DNA of 64,000 nucleotides, taken from Acrocarpospora corrugata (GTDB lineage Bacteria; Actinomycetota; Actinomycetes; Streptosporangiales; Streptosporangiaceae). The stretch covers positions 57,021-121,020 of the forward strand of contig NZ_BLAD01000056.1 in assembly GCF_009687845.1 (NCBI RefSeq). Reading direction: 5' to 3'. Positions 56,569 to 64,000 of this stretch are shown here, piece by piece. The notes below the pieces were generated by a model, which worked only from the letters and a program-made list of their open reading frames with translations, made no database searches and was not told the DNA's origin. A program made the position numbers and the translations under genes. Each line of letters begins with the position of its first letter. Position 1 is the first letter of the stretch.

Positions 56569-57845
56569 GGCCGGAGCAACGGCACATCCTGCGTCTCAGC
56601 CTCAGCGGTATCTATTTCAGCCACCGGCGCCTCCGCCACCGCGAAAATCACCACCGGCCGCCGACCCACAGCGCCCATCGAACCGACGCCGCCCCTGGGT
56701 GGGGAGATCACCCCTCCCGCTCCGCTTCTGGATGGGGAGATCGTCCCTCCCGCGCTTTCCCTTTCGCTGGTACGACGACGCAACCACGCCCCCACATGCC
56801 CACCAAGCAGCAACAGAAGCAGACCAATGGCGATATAGATCCCATAGGTGAGCCCATCCCCAAAAGCGGATGAACGTTCGATCGCCTCCGGCTCGGCTAC
56901 GGTGGGCGGGGTCGCACCACTTCCGTCCGCCACTTCCGGCAGATCGAATTCACTCTTGTCTTCAATCTTGTCCGCCTTCGGCAGCTCGGGAAACTCCGAC
57001 GCCACGACCTCACGCTGTTTCGCCTGCGGCTCCTTGGCCGCGTTCTTGTCGGGGAGAACCGGAAATTCCTCCACGTCACCGCCGGCGGACCTGCTCGGCG
57101 AAGGCTTGACCGCAGCTGGCGCCTTCACATAGGTCACCGCAGAATTCCCCGACCCGACAATCCCGCCAGCGCCGTCCCCCCGAAACGCCTTAACCGAAAA
57201 CCCCAACTCCTTCCCCGCCGCCGTTCCAGGAACCGCGAACACCGCCTGACAACGCCCCCCAGAACAAGCATCCGCCACGACAAGAGTCCCGACCTCGTCC
57301 CCCGAATCGGTGGAAACCGCATAAGACCTCAGATCGGATTCCACCCCCTTGTCCCAGCTCACTACCACTTTCTTGCCTTGCATCTCCGCCATCACCCCAC
57401 CCGGCGAAGCCGGCGGCCGCCGTACCACGAACGTGTGCTCAGCCCCCTCCCCGACCCCCTTGACCGTGAGCCTGGCCGAGTAGACCCCGTTACCCGCGGA
57501 ATCCTGCAACCCCACATTGACCTGAATAGACGCCCGCCCCAGACAAAGCGTCGAAATCCGCTCGGTCTTACTCCCCAGCACGTCCCCCGAGGGCCCCAGA
57601 ACAGAGAGCGTCCCCTCACAGACATTCTCGATATGCGCAGCCGCACTAATCTCCGACCCCGCCACCACAGCCCCCGCGGCCGGACTGTCAATCCCATTCC
57701 CCGCCACCCGCTCACGGGCCTCCACCCGCCCAACGAGCACCGCCAGCACAACCCCCACCACCCCAACACCCCAACAAACAAAACGCGCCCCACGGAAAAC
57801 GAACCCCCGCACCGATCCCCGGTACACCCGCCGCTCCGCCACCAC
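56478..57845 (-). CDS. secreted/TM hypothetical protein of the Tad cluster
   Basis: 455 aa from GTG 57845 (AAGGG 7 nt upstream); a longer frame to 57899 lacks an RBS. An N-terminal hydrophobic stretch (VCWGVGVVGVVLAVLVG) serves as signal or anchor; then two beta-sandwich domains with Cys pairs (ICEGTLSVLG-type and DACSGGRCQAVF), an acidic linker (EFPELPKADKIEDKSEFDLPE), and a C-terminal TM helix (TYGIYIAIGLLLLLLGGHVGAWL) with basic stop-transfer RRRTSERE. No family recognised. It lies downstream of the Tad genes on the same strand and overlaps the helicase gene by 91 nt. Confidence 0.7.
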   Translation of the reverse strand: MVAERRVYRGSVRGFVFRGARFVCWGVGVVGVVLAVLVGRVEARERVAGNGIDSPAAGAVVAGSEISAAAHIENVCEGTLSVLGPSGDVLGSKTERISTLCLGRASIQVNVGLQDSAGNGVYSARLTVKGVGEGAEHTFVVRRPPASPGGVMAEMQGKKVVVSWDKGVESDLRSYAVSTDSGDEVGTLVVADACSGGRCQAVFAVPGTAAGKELGFSVKAFRGDGAGGIVGSGNSAVTYVKAPAAVKPSPSRSAGGDVEEFPVLPDKNAAKEPQAKQREVVASEFPELPKADKIEDKSEFDLPEVADGSGATPPTVAEPEAIERSSAFGDGLTYGIYIAIGLLLLLLGGHVGAWLRRRTSERESAGGTISPSRSGAGGVISPPRGGVGSMGAVGRRPVVIFAVAEAPVAEIDTAEAETQDVPLLRPYVTRVIESEGDRSESGQLSLPPGASEDSM

Positions 57846-58340
57846 GACGCATCCCTTCGCCGAGACCCAACCCTCAATCCCACGAACAGAACAAACCAAC
57901 CCAGAAACGCCCTAAAACCCCTACAACCACAAACCAAGGCCTCCCACACGAGACCCCACAGACCACATCGAACCGAGGGTAAGGGGAACCTTATTTCACA
58001 ACCCTCACTCTTGGACCCGTTGTCCAAAAAGTCACCATTAACCACACCATCCCAAGCGGTCCACCACATCCAACCCACAGCGGCATATCCGACTTGCCTG
58101 ATCTGTTACGTCCGGGCCCATCAGCAACTTGCCTGGTCCACTACATCCAACCCACAGCGGCAGCTCCCACTTGCCTGATCCGTTGCGGCCGGCCCATCAG
58201 CAACTTGCCTGGTCCGCTACGTCTGACCCACGGTGGCAAGTCCGACTTTCCTGGTCCGACACATCCGGCCCACCAGACCCGACATGCCTGGTCGGTTCGT
58301 CCGGTGCGCGGCATCCTGATTCGACCAGCGATGAACGGCA
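57846..58340. other. gap with ~76-bp minisatellite
   Basis: The part before 58055 has no gene; 58055-58305 is a tandem repeat (separate entry). No ORF on either strand has credible composition. Confidence 0.5.
58055..58305. repeat. tandem repeat, ~76-bp period with two half-units
   Basis: Units beginning ACTTGCCTG alternate between ~34 and ~43 nt: starts near 58092, 58127, 58169, 58203, 58245 and 58283 (the later ones degenerate). The 76-nt period is clear in 58126-58201 versus 58202 onward. Located in the Tad gap. Confidence 0.8.
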
Positions 58341-58706
58341 TCAAAGACCAGGTATGTCAGCCGGACCCGCCTTGGCACTCGTCGCGAACGTCCGAGTTCC
58401 AAGCCCAGGCAACGACACCTCCACCGAAGCCGACACCTCAACAACCCCACCAGCTACAGCACAGGACGCAAGAACCGCCCCATTCACTTCCACAATCCGC
58501 CGAGCTCTCCCACAAGCATTCTCCGGATCAGCAAACGCCCACTTCGCCGCCGCCAACGCCCCCAAATCAGCCGCCAACCTCGCCCGATTCCAAGCCACCC
58601 TCCCCACCCCAACCTGCACCCCCACAACCGCCACCACCCAAACCAACGCCATCCCAACCACAACCCAAACCGTCCCCGCTCCCCGCTCCCTCAGCACCAC
58701 CCTCAC
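58341..58706 (-). CDS. TadG/Rv3654c-like pilus-associated protein
   Basis: 121 aa: MRVVLRERGAGTVWVVVGMAL then a hydrophobic segment (VVAVVGVQVGVG) and RARLAADLGALAAAKWAF, the TadE/TadG-like N-terminal helix, then a small beta domain with two Cys (ENACGRARRIVE; ASCAVAGG). This matches the Rv3654c family of Flp pilus assembly proteins in actinobacteria. Part of the Tad cluster. Confidence 0.85.
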   Translation of the reverse strand: MRVVLRERGAGTVWVVVGMALVWVVAVVGVQVGVGRVAWNRARLAADLGALAAAKWAFADPENACGRARRIVEVNGAVLASCAVAGGVVEVSASVEVSLPGLGTRTFATSAKAGPADIPGL

Positions 58707-59216
58707 CCGTCCCCTCGTCCTCCCTCTATCCGCTGTCCCCCCTCCTCACCACGCCACTCTGATCCCTTTCACTCGCCACATCGCTCCTTCGCTGACCCCT
58801 CCCGTCTACTCGCCAGTCGTTTCATCCCCTTGCTCACCGCTCCCGCCTCCTTCGCCGGCTTCCGCCTCTTTCGCCAGCCGCTTCCCCTCCATCGGTCGCC
58901 GGTTAGTAGTCAGCCATCGGCGCTCGGGCCGTGGCATAACGCCGGTCCCCGAGGGGGTTCGCCGGCTGAGGATCGAGCGGGCTCAGTTGTCCAAAAGGGC
59001 GGCGCGCCCAAGCCTCACGAACCTCAGATCAGATCCAAAATGAGCCTCAGACCAGCACTCACATCGCGACGGTGCTGATCCACGGCGGCCGACGCAACCG
59101 GCACGAGGCTGGCCTATCCAGCCTCGTCGTCGCTCCTCAGAGTTCGTGAAGGCGATGATCACGGCCGCCGCTTCCGTTGAGGCTCATGCTGTGATGAGGC
59201 ACACCCCGCTCCCGAC
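58707..59216. other. gap between TadG-like and TadE-like genes
   Basis: 510 bp without a credible ORF; Pro/Ser-rich composition on the plus strand is typical of noncoding GC-rich DNA here. It separates two genes that are normally adjacent. Confidence 0.5.
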
Positions 59217-59654
59217 CTACGGGGTCACACCTGGTTCCGTCTCGGAGGAAGCCGTCGCCGAAACCGTGACCGGTGGAACGATCAGGCCCGTGACAGGCCT
59301 GACCGTCGCTGACACTTCGACCTTTGCGAGTTCGCCGTCAACTCTGACCCTGACCTGCGCTCCATCCGGGGCCGACCTGAGCACGATCCCGCGAACCGTG
59401 TCAGCGCTCTCACCGCGGGCCGCGGCCCGAGCACCCGCCCGAGCCGCGTCCACACACTCCAGCTGCGCGCAAGCCACCGCCACTGCCCACAGCGCACCCC
59501 CAAGAACAACCACCAGCGCCGGCAGCGCCACAGCAATCTCCGCAGTGACCGACCCAACCTCACCCCGACGCCGAAACCGACCTACACAGCCCCACAGACC
59601 ACAAACCCCACGCAACCGAGCGCCAATGCAACCCAGCTTCTCCGTCCGACCCAC
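59217..59654 (-). CDS. TadE-like pseudopilin/pilus protein
   Basis: 145 aa from GTG 59654 (GGGGAG 8 nt upstream). After a basic N-terminus (RFRRRGEVGSVTAEIAVALPALVVVLGGALWAVAVAC) comes the TadE hydrophobic helix starting at GSVTAE, then ECVDAARAGARAAARGE and a C-terminal beta region (VRVRVDGELAKVEVSATVRP). The cleavage-type G/TAE site is as in TadE and Flp-like proteins. Longer upstream frames to 60137 are noncoding. Confidence 0.8.
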   Translation of the reverse strand: MGRTEKLGCIGARLRGVCGLWGCVGRFRRRGEVGSVTAEIAVALPALVVVLGGALWAVAVACAQLECVDAARAGARAAARGESADTVRGIVLRSAPDGAQVRVRVDGELAKVEVSATVRPVTGLIVPPVTVSATASSETEPGVTP

Positions 59655-59723
59655 CCGAACAAGCTCCCCACCCGAACAGCAAGGACCAGCAGCCCTGCCC
59701 AAACAACGCCGCGGTTCCCGACC

Positions 59724-59877
59724 CGTGCCTCCCGCGGGTTTCCTACCTCCTGCCCTCCGCAGGTTCCCCACCTCGTGCCTTCCGCGGGTTCCCCACCTCG
59801 TGCCTCTCACAGATGCCCGCACTTCATGTCTCCCGTCGGGTTCCCGACGTGATGTCTCCCCGTCGGGGTCCCGACAT
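59724..59877. repeat. 25-27-bp tandem repeat, six units
   Basis: Units at 59724, 59749, 59774, 59799, 59825 and 59851, each beginning CGTGCCT or a variant (CATGTCT, GATGTCT) with a central CCGCGGGTT/CCGTCGGG motif. Fills the gap between TadE-like and pilin-like genes. Confidence 0.85.
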
Positions 59878-59880
59878 CGT

Positions 59881-60018
59881 TCAGCCCGCCAGGCTGAGCG
59901 CTTTCTGGACGAGCGAAGCGAGCATCTCCTGCACCTCGCCCGAGGTGACCACCTTGAAGAGCAAGGCAGCGAACCCGCACGCCGCGATCGTCCCCACCGC
60001 GTACTCCGCGGTGGACAT
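59881..60018 (-). CDS. short pilin-like protein (DUF4244/Flp type)
   Basis: 45 aa from ATG 60018: MSTAEYAVGTIAACGFAALL then FKVVTSGEVQEMLASLVQK. The STAEYAVGT segment plus hydrophobic helix is the DUF4244/Flp pilin pattern, with the G-before-E-like cleavage region truncated. AAGGGAGG lies 5 nt upstream, so this is a well-supported start despite the short size; homologues may have a longer leader, and the frame extends to 60699. Confidence 0.75.
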   Translation of the reverse strand: MSTAEYAVGTIAACGFAALLFKVVTSGEVQEMLASLVQKALSLAG

Positions 60019-60794
60019 CCCGGCCTCCCTTCGAGCCCCGGCGACAAACGTCCACTGGACGCCCAGTCGCCGTGCCCGATCCACAACTTCGAGCGTCCGC
60101 TCCCTACCCCACGAGTGCTTCCGCGCCGACCGTGCACCAGCCCGCTCAGCCGCCTGCCCGACCCATGCCTGACGACTCGGCGCCACCGGAGTTCCCGAGT
60201 GGACCAGCGTTAGAACAGCGCGTGGGGCGTCGACGCCTGCCGACGCATCCGACGCACCCGAGGCACCCGAGGCACCCTCACAGGGAACGGAACGTTCCAA
60301 AGTGATACGACCTGCGAAAAAGTCTGAGTCGGTCGGAGCGGCGAGGCAGTCTGAGTCGGCCCGGCCTACGAGGCGAAGCGGGCTTACTGAGCAGGGCGGT
60401 GGCACTGCGGCGAGCCTTGACGTGGGTGCGGCCGCCGGGGGCGTTGGGAGCGGTGGAGTTGGTCGTGCGGGGGCGTTTTCCAACCTGGGGGATCCGGTTG
60501 AGCCGACGATGATCAGGGAGTCGGTCAGGGTCGATGGTCTTGGGCGGACGAATGTCGATCGGCTGGCGGTGGCGATCGGGTTGGCGGGATAGGGAGGGGT
60601 GGGGCAGAGGCGAAGGTGGCGGGGTGAGGGTGAGGTGGTGGGGTGGGAGTGCTGGAGCGGCTGGGCGCCCTGGGTGCGCTCACTGGTCCACACGCGCATC
60701 TGGTCCTCCTACAAGCCCGGGACGGACCCTCCGCCCGAAGCCACCCTCAGAGTGCACCGCGAGCAACCCTTCCCGCTCGACCCGAACTCCGTTC

Positions 60795-60908
60795 TGTGGA
60801 TAACCGAAAGCCTGTGGATAACTACCCAATCAAATCAACCAGCAGCTAAGCCAACCCGTACACCTGCGGACATCCAGTTATCCACAGCTGTGGAAAAAGT
60901 CATCCACA
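60795..60908. promoter_or_regulatory. DnaA-box cluster
   Basis: Perfect TTATCCACA boxes at 60795-60803 (reverse), 60813-60821 (reverse) and 60878-60886 (forward); a fourth, TCATCCACA at 60900-60908, has one mismatch, and TGTGGAAAA at 60889-60897 is a weaker match. The first two are 18 bp apart, so on the same face roughly. No dnaA or dnaN nearby, so it is not the usual oriC. Confidence 0.75.
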
Positions 60909-61233
60909 AGCCCCTGAGAGACCTAGCATCCGCTAAGCATCACCTTCTGGTAAGCCCTCATGTGGCCCGGAGGAAAGATTCCCGTCGCCCAACAGACCTG
61001 GTGTCGGCCAGGCCGCTAGATCGATACGCCAAGGCGACGGAACGATCGGGCTGGGCCAGCTCGTGATCACGCTGCTCTGGGTGGCCAAGGACCTGCGGAC
61101 CATGGGGCCAGGACCCGGACCAGGGGGTCAGGGACCCAGGCCGGTGGATAGGACCGGGCCGGGTGGACAGGATCCGGGCCAGGGAGCCAGGGGGTGGCCG
61201 GCATTGGCCAGTGGGACGACTTCGGAGATCAAA

Positions 61234-61291
61234 CCGGATCGCGTGGCAGGGACCCCGGTCAGCCGGATCGCGTGGCAGGGACCCGGGTCAG
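61234..61291. repeat. 29-bp direct duplication
   Basis: 61234-61262 and 61263-61291 differ at a single base (CCGGATCGCGTGGCAGGGAC then CCCGG/CCGGG TCAG). Just downstream of the tadC-like stop. Confidence 0.85.
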
Positions 61292-61307
61292 GGAGTGTGG
61301 CCAGATG

Positions 61308-62114
61308 TTATGGGCTGAGGACCTGCCTTGCCAGGCCTGCGACCACGGGGATGATGCCGAGGAAGACGAAGGCGGGAAGGAAGCACAGGCCGAGGGGGGC
61401 CACTGCTTGGACTCCGACTTTTCGGGCTGCGGCGGAGGAGGCGGAGCGGGTGGTGTGGCGGGCGTCGTTGGCGAGGCGGGTGAGGACGTCGGCTACGGGT
61501 GCTCCGCTGTCTACTGCTCTGGACATTGTGCGGGCCAAGGGGGCCAGGGGGCGTTCTTCGGCTAGGGCTGACCATGCGGTGGAAGGGTCGGCACCGAGTC
61601 GCATTTGGGCGCCAACCCAGGACAGGCGTTCGCCGAGTGGTCCGCCCACAGCCTTTGCGGCTGCTTCGGCGGCGGCGCTTAGGGGCTGGCCTGCGCGAAG
61701 GCAGGCGACCATGAGGTCGGCCGCGAACGGGAGGTCCGCGATCAAGCGTTCGCGGCGGCGTCTGATGGCGGCTGGTTCTCTTCTGCGGATCAGGGCGATT
61801 ACGGCGGTGGCTGCCAAAGCCGCTGCGATCAATCCTGGTAGTCCGCCCACGATCAGATACGTCAGAACTGCCGTGGGGCCGGCAGTTAGGACGCCCGCTC
61901 GGAGCTGCGTTGCCGCGTGATCAGCTTCGCCGCCGTCTTTGCCGCCAGCGGCTGGTTGGGCGAGATCGCTGGGAAGAGGGTGGGCCAAGTCAGCAGTGAC
62001 GTGTTCGGTGCGCGCTCGCTTTCGCACTTCCAGCAGACGATCAAGAGGGACCTTCCGTGTGGGCCAGATCCAGACTGAAAGGGCAGCTAGCCCTGCGCCC
62101 ATGAGGATGAGCAT
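61308..62114 (-). CDS. TadC-like type II secretion F-domain protein
   Basis: 268 aa from ATG 62114, with GGAGG 4 nt upstream; TTG 62117 is possible. One N-terminal TM helix, a basic/acidic linker, two helices (TAVLTYLIVGGLPGLIAAALAATAVIAL), then the T2SSF domain (RRRERLIADLPFAADLMVACLRAGQPLSAAAEAAAKAVGG and LARTMSRAVDSGAPVADVLTRLA) and a final TM pair (LCFLPAFVFLGIIPVVAGL). Inner membrane platform of the Tad pilus. Confidence 0.9.
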   Translation of the reverse strand: MLILMGAGLAALSVWIWPTRKVPLDRLLEVRKRARTEHVTADLAHPLPSDLAQPAAGGKDGGEADHAATQLRAGVLTAGPTAVLTYLIVGGLPGLIAAALAATAVIALIRRREPAAIRRRRERLIADLPFAADLMVACLRAGQPLSAAAEAAAKAVGGPLGERLSWVGAQMRLGADPSTAWSALAEERPLAPLARTMSRAVDSGAPVADVLTRLANDARHTTRSASSAAARKVGVQAVAPLGLCFLPAFVFLGIIPVVAGLARQVLSP

Positions 62115-62464
62115 CAAACCTCCGTCCTAGGTGAACCCTGCCTGAATCAATGTGTGGACTGTCTGCCGAAGCCGTGGGCTACCCGACCTGCCGAACCGGT
62201 GGAGACGACCGATGAGCGAACCGCGCCCGTGCGGAGTCAGTGCAAACTCGTGGGCGAACTACCTGCCCGGCCCAATGGACCGAATCTGGCAATCTGGGGC
62301 CGGACCGCTTGAAACTGATCCGAGATCGGTCGGTCGCTGGGCAGGCGGCAACAAACCTCGGGCTGTTCGATGTGACTCCTGGCCCCCGATTCTCAGCTCT
62401 GAACGAGTCCCCTATAGGGGCAACTCGGGCTCCTCACGGAATGAGCGAGTCGCCAGGCTGCTCG

Positions 62465-62523
62465 CCGTTATCCGGCGCCGTTTACGCAGGTGACGGTCCC
62501 CGCCGCACCGGCGCCAAAGAGGG
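62465..62523 (+). repeat. dispersed two-block element, copy 2
   Basis: First block (62465-62487, beginning CCGTTATCCGGCGCC) is identical to 29082-29104; after 15 nt, the second block 62503-62522 (CCGCACCGGCGCCAAAGAGG) matches 17 of 20. The spacer is unrelated in sequence but has the same length. Confidence 0.8.
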
Positions 62524-62540
62524 CCCCTCTGCCCTCTGTT

Positions 62541-62590
62541 GGTGTCTGTTGGTGTCTGCTGGTGTCTGCTGGTGTCTGCTGGTGTCTGCT
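62541..62590. repeat. 10-bp tandem repeat GGTGTCTGCT x5
   Basis: Units at 62541 (GGTGTCTGTT), 62551, 62561, 62571 and 62581, the last four identical. Preceded by GCCCTCTGTT, a possible degenerate unit. Confidence 0.9.
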
Positions 62591-62614
62591 GGCGGCCTTA
62601 GTGAACTTGCTGGG

Positions 62615-63322
62615 TTAAGTGCCTGCGGCCTCGGCTTGGCGGACTAGGCGGTTGGTCCACCAGAGGCCGGTTGCGTCGAGGGTTAGGCCGATGGCTAGGC
62701 AGGCGAAGCCGGCTGGGGTGCCGAATAGGAAGGGGAAGGGTTGCATGCCCAGGCCCCCAGCCATCAGGAGGCCCAGGGCCGGTAGGAAGGCTAGAAGGCG
62801 GGCGGTGGCGCGAGGGCCGGCGAGTTGGGCGAAGACGTCTTGGCGGTGTGCTTCGGCTTCGCGGAGGGATGAGCCGGTGCGTTCGATGAGGGAGGCGAGG
62901 CCGCCGCCTACGGTGACGCTGACTTGCCAGCAGGAGGCGAGGCGGATGAGGCCCTCGCCCCCGGCGGGGGGAGCAGCTCTGCGAAGGGCTGCGGCGATGT
63001 CGCCGCCGTCGCGTGCGGCTGCTGCTACCGGGTTCAGTGCGGCTGGGTCTGGGACTTCGATTGAAGAGATCGCCCGAGCCAGCGCGTCGCCGGGGGTTCG
63101 GCCGGCGGTCAGTTCGGCCACGATGCCTTGGCAGAGTTCGATCGAGGCTGACCGCCATGCTGCGGCCTCCTTTCCGGGGCGAGTCCGCCGGAACCAGAGA
63201 CGGCGGGGTATCCACCGGTCGGGAGAACCTCCCAGGAGAACCAGCACTCTGGCCGAAGCCGCCGTCGGGCCGAACCACAACCATCCCGCCAATCCTCCGA
63301 GCATCACAGCGATCAAACCCAA
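62615..63322 (-). CDS. TadB-like type II secretion F-domain protein
   Basis: 235 aa from a TTG start (63320-63322) with AGGAG 7 nt upstream. An N-terminal TM (LIAVMLGGLAGWLWFGPTAA), then T2SSF (SIELCQGIVAELTAGRTPGDALARAISSI ... LIRLASCWQVSVTVGGGLASLIERTGSSLREAEAHRQ) and two C-terminal TM helices. Pairs with the TadC-like protein. The expected tadA ATPase is not in view. Confidence 0.9.
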   Translation of the reverse strand: MGLIAVMLGGLAGWLWFGPTAASARVLVLLGGSPDRWIPRRLWFRRTRPGKEAAAWRSASIELCQGIVAELTAGRTPGDALARAISSIEVPDPAALNPVAAAARDGGDIAAALRRAAPPAGGEGLIRLASCWQVSVTVGGGLASLIERTGSSLREAEAHRQDVFAQLAGPRATARLLAFLPALGLLMAGGLGMQPFPFLFGTPAGFACLAIGLTLDATGLWWTNRLVRQAEAAGT

Positions 63323-63397
63323 TGAAAGACTCCTCGAATCTGTTGACGGGATGGAGGGCTGACGTTCTCTCGCGAGCGCCTTCGACGAGAGCGTCTG

Positions 63398-64000
63398 TCA
63401 TCGGGCCCCGACCGACTCCGCTCGCACGATCACGATCGCCACCGATCCGGCCGTGAGGATCACAGCGACAGTCAGGCGGACGGAGCCGAACCAGCTGGGC
63501 AGGAGCCGGAAGTCGGATGTGCGCATGTCTTCCGCCTGCCGTGCTTTCTGGGAGCAGCACGCCTGCCCCTCACCCTCGACGCCGACGTCAACATGACCAG
63601 CAGGTCGACCACGGCCGCCCGCAGCAGCCAGCGCATCCGCATCCGGTCGATGCCGATCGCTGTCACGTAGCGCCGAGAGTCGGTCGACGGCCTCGACCGA
63701 CTCGTTGGCTCTGTCGGGGCCAAACCAGGGACTCTTGCTCGTACCGAATAGCTGGTCCTGCGATGCAGCCCGGTCCAGGGATTTGGGCTGGTCGGGGGAT
63801 TTGCTGGTCAGGGTATGCCTGGGCAGCAGGGCTTTCTTGTTGGTCCCGCGGGGAAGCCAGGGGTTCTTGCTCATACCGAGTAGCCGGTCCTGCGATGCAG
63901 CCCGGTCCAGGGATTTGGGCTGGTCGGGGGATTTGCTGGTCAGGGTATGTCTGGGCAGTGGGCTTTCAGGGTGGGGAGGGCTGGGCCTGGTGTGGGGGTG
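63398..64000 (-). other. open minus-strand frame with 44-aa repeats, unclear
   Basis: A frame open from the right edge to the stop at 63398, about 200 codons. It contains a 132-bp (44-codon) duplication (LPRHTLTSKSPDQPKSLDRA then ASQD ...), and near its end a possible TM stretch (LTVAVILTAGSVAIVIVRAES). It is Ser/Pro/Arg-rich and may be noncoding. The position, just upstream of tadB, is where tadA would be expected, but no ATPase motif is visible. Confidence 0.3.
63726..63975. repeat. 132-bp tandem duplication at right edge
   Basis: GGTCCTGCGATGCAGCCCGG occurs at 63754 and again at 63886, and the flanks (CTTGCTCGTACCGAATAG / CTTGCTCATACCGAGTAG; GGTATGCCTGGGCAG / GGTATGTCTGGGCAG) match closely. 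Period 132 bp, a multiple of 3. Confidence 0.85.

Larger units (their letters stand above)
60019..61307. other. 1.3-kb gap in Tad cluster
   Basis: No supported gene. 60593-60660 is G-rich low complexity; 60795-60908 holds a DnaA-box cluster (separate entry); 61085-61300 is a region of GGACC/CAGGG short repeats, with a clear 29-bp duplication at 61234-61291. Large plus-strand frames (60302, 60599, 61063) are composition artefacts. Confidence 0.55.
62118..62614. other. gap between tadB-like and tadC-like genes
   Basis: 497 bp, unusually long for adjacent platform genes. It holds the second dispersed two-block element (62465-62523) and a 10-bp tandem repeat (62541-62590). No gene supported. Confidence 0.55.

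Noticed and set aside
57378..58178. plus-strand frame opposite the Tad-cluster TM protein
   Set aside because: Arg/His/Pro-rich, extends into the 58-kb repeat; no domain.
60795..60908. chromosomal origin of replication
   Set aside because: No dnaA/dnaN/gyrB neighbourhood and few boxes; better described as an ectopic DnaA-box cluster.

Overview
The window is from a high-GC actinobacterial chromosome. Codon third positions are almost always G or C, and GTG and TTG starts are common. The gene content is that of a mycelial actinomycete: bldG and its ATP-binding partner beside hppA and a DUF1998 helicase, Scr1-type regulators with DUF397 proteins, a dnaK-grpE-dnaJ-hspR operon with HAIR operators, a WD40 Ser/Thr kinase and a Tad-type pilus cluster. 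The bldG-hppA-helicase-Tad order matches what I remember of Streptomyces, but protein style and intergenic repeats fit Streptosporangiales better. The genus is inference. I saw no rRNA, tRNA, CRISPR array, transposase or phage gene.

Layout. 1-6.4 kb: MacB-like tripartite efflux operon (permease cut by the left edge), an MFS exporter, proC, and an ABC-2 exporter. 6.4-7.3 kb: tandem pair of small secreted paralogues. 7.3-14.3 kb: chaperone block dnaK-grpE-dnaJ-hspR then clpB; two HspR-type palindromes flank the dnaK promoter. 14.4-21.9 kb: secreted hypothetical protein, DUF2252/hydrolase/TetR operon, CapA-like lipoprotein, divergent catalase. 21.9-24.1 kb: Scr1-type HTH regulator, two DUF397 proteins, and a divergent small ORF behind an operator-like palindrome. 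24.2-29.1 kb: molybdopterin oxidoreductase, HD hydrolase, Rieske/DUF2231 fusion, TSUP permease. 29.3-34.4 kb: SPFH protein, orphan ABC ATPase, conserved hypothetical protein, WD40 kinase.

34.5-42.6 kb is accessory-looking. It holds two distant copies of a DUF11-like secreted protein, an antitoxin with a frameshifted toxin, a GAF kinase/LuxR regulator pair, a two-gene set resembling the CATRA conflict system (small partner plus a 538-aa four-helix membrane protein), and an SDR/QueA-like pair. 42.6-50.3 kb: ABC-2 exporter, probable ornithine-lipid pair (OlsB-like and OlsA-like), serB, FUSC transporter, SixA phosphatase. 50.4-56.6 kb: hppA, the bldG pair and an MrfA-like helicase.

56.5-64 kb is a minus-strand Tad/Flp pilus cluster (two TadB/C proteins, a 45-aa pilin-like protein, TadE-like and TadG-like proteins, and a TM protein). 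The ATPase is not in view. Nearly every gap here holds a different tandem repeat, one gap carries three perfect DnaA boxes, and another carries the second copy of a two-block dispersed element also found at 29.1 kb. These non-coding signals, the CATRA-like pair and the broken toxin are the observations most worth following.
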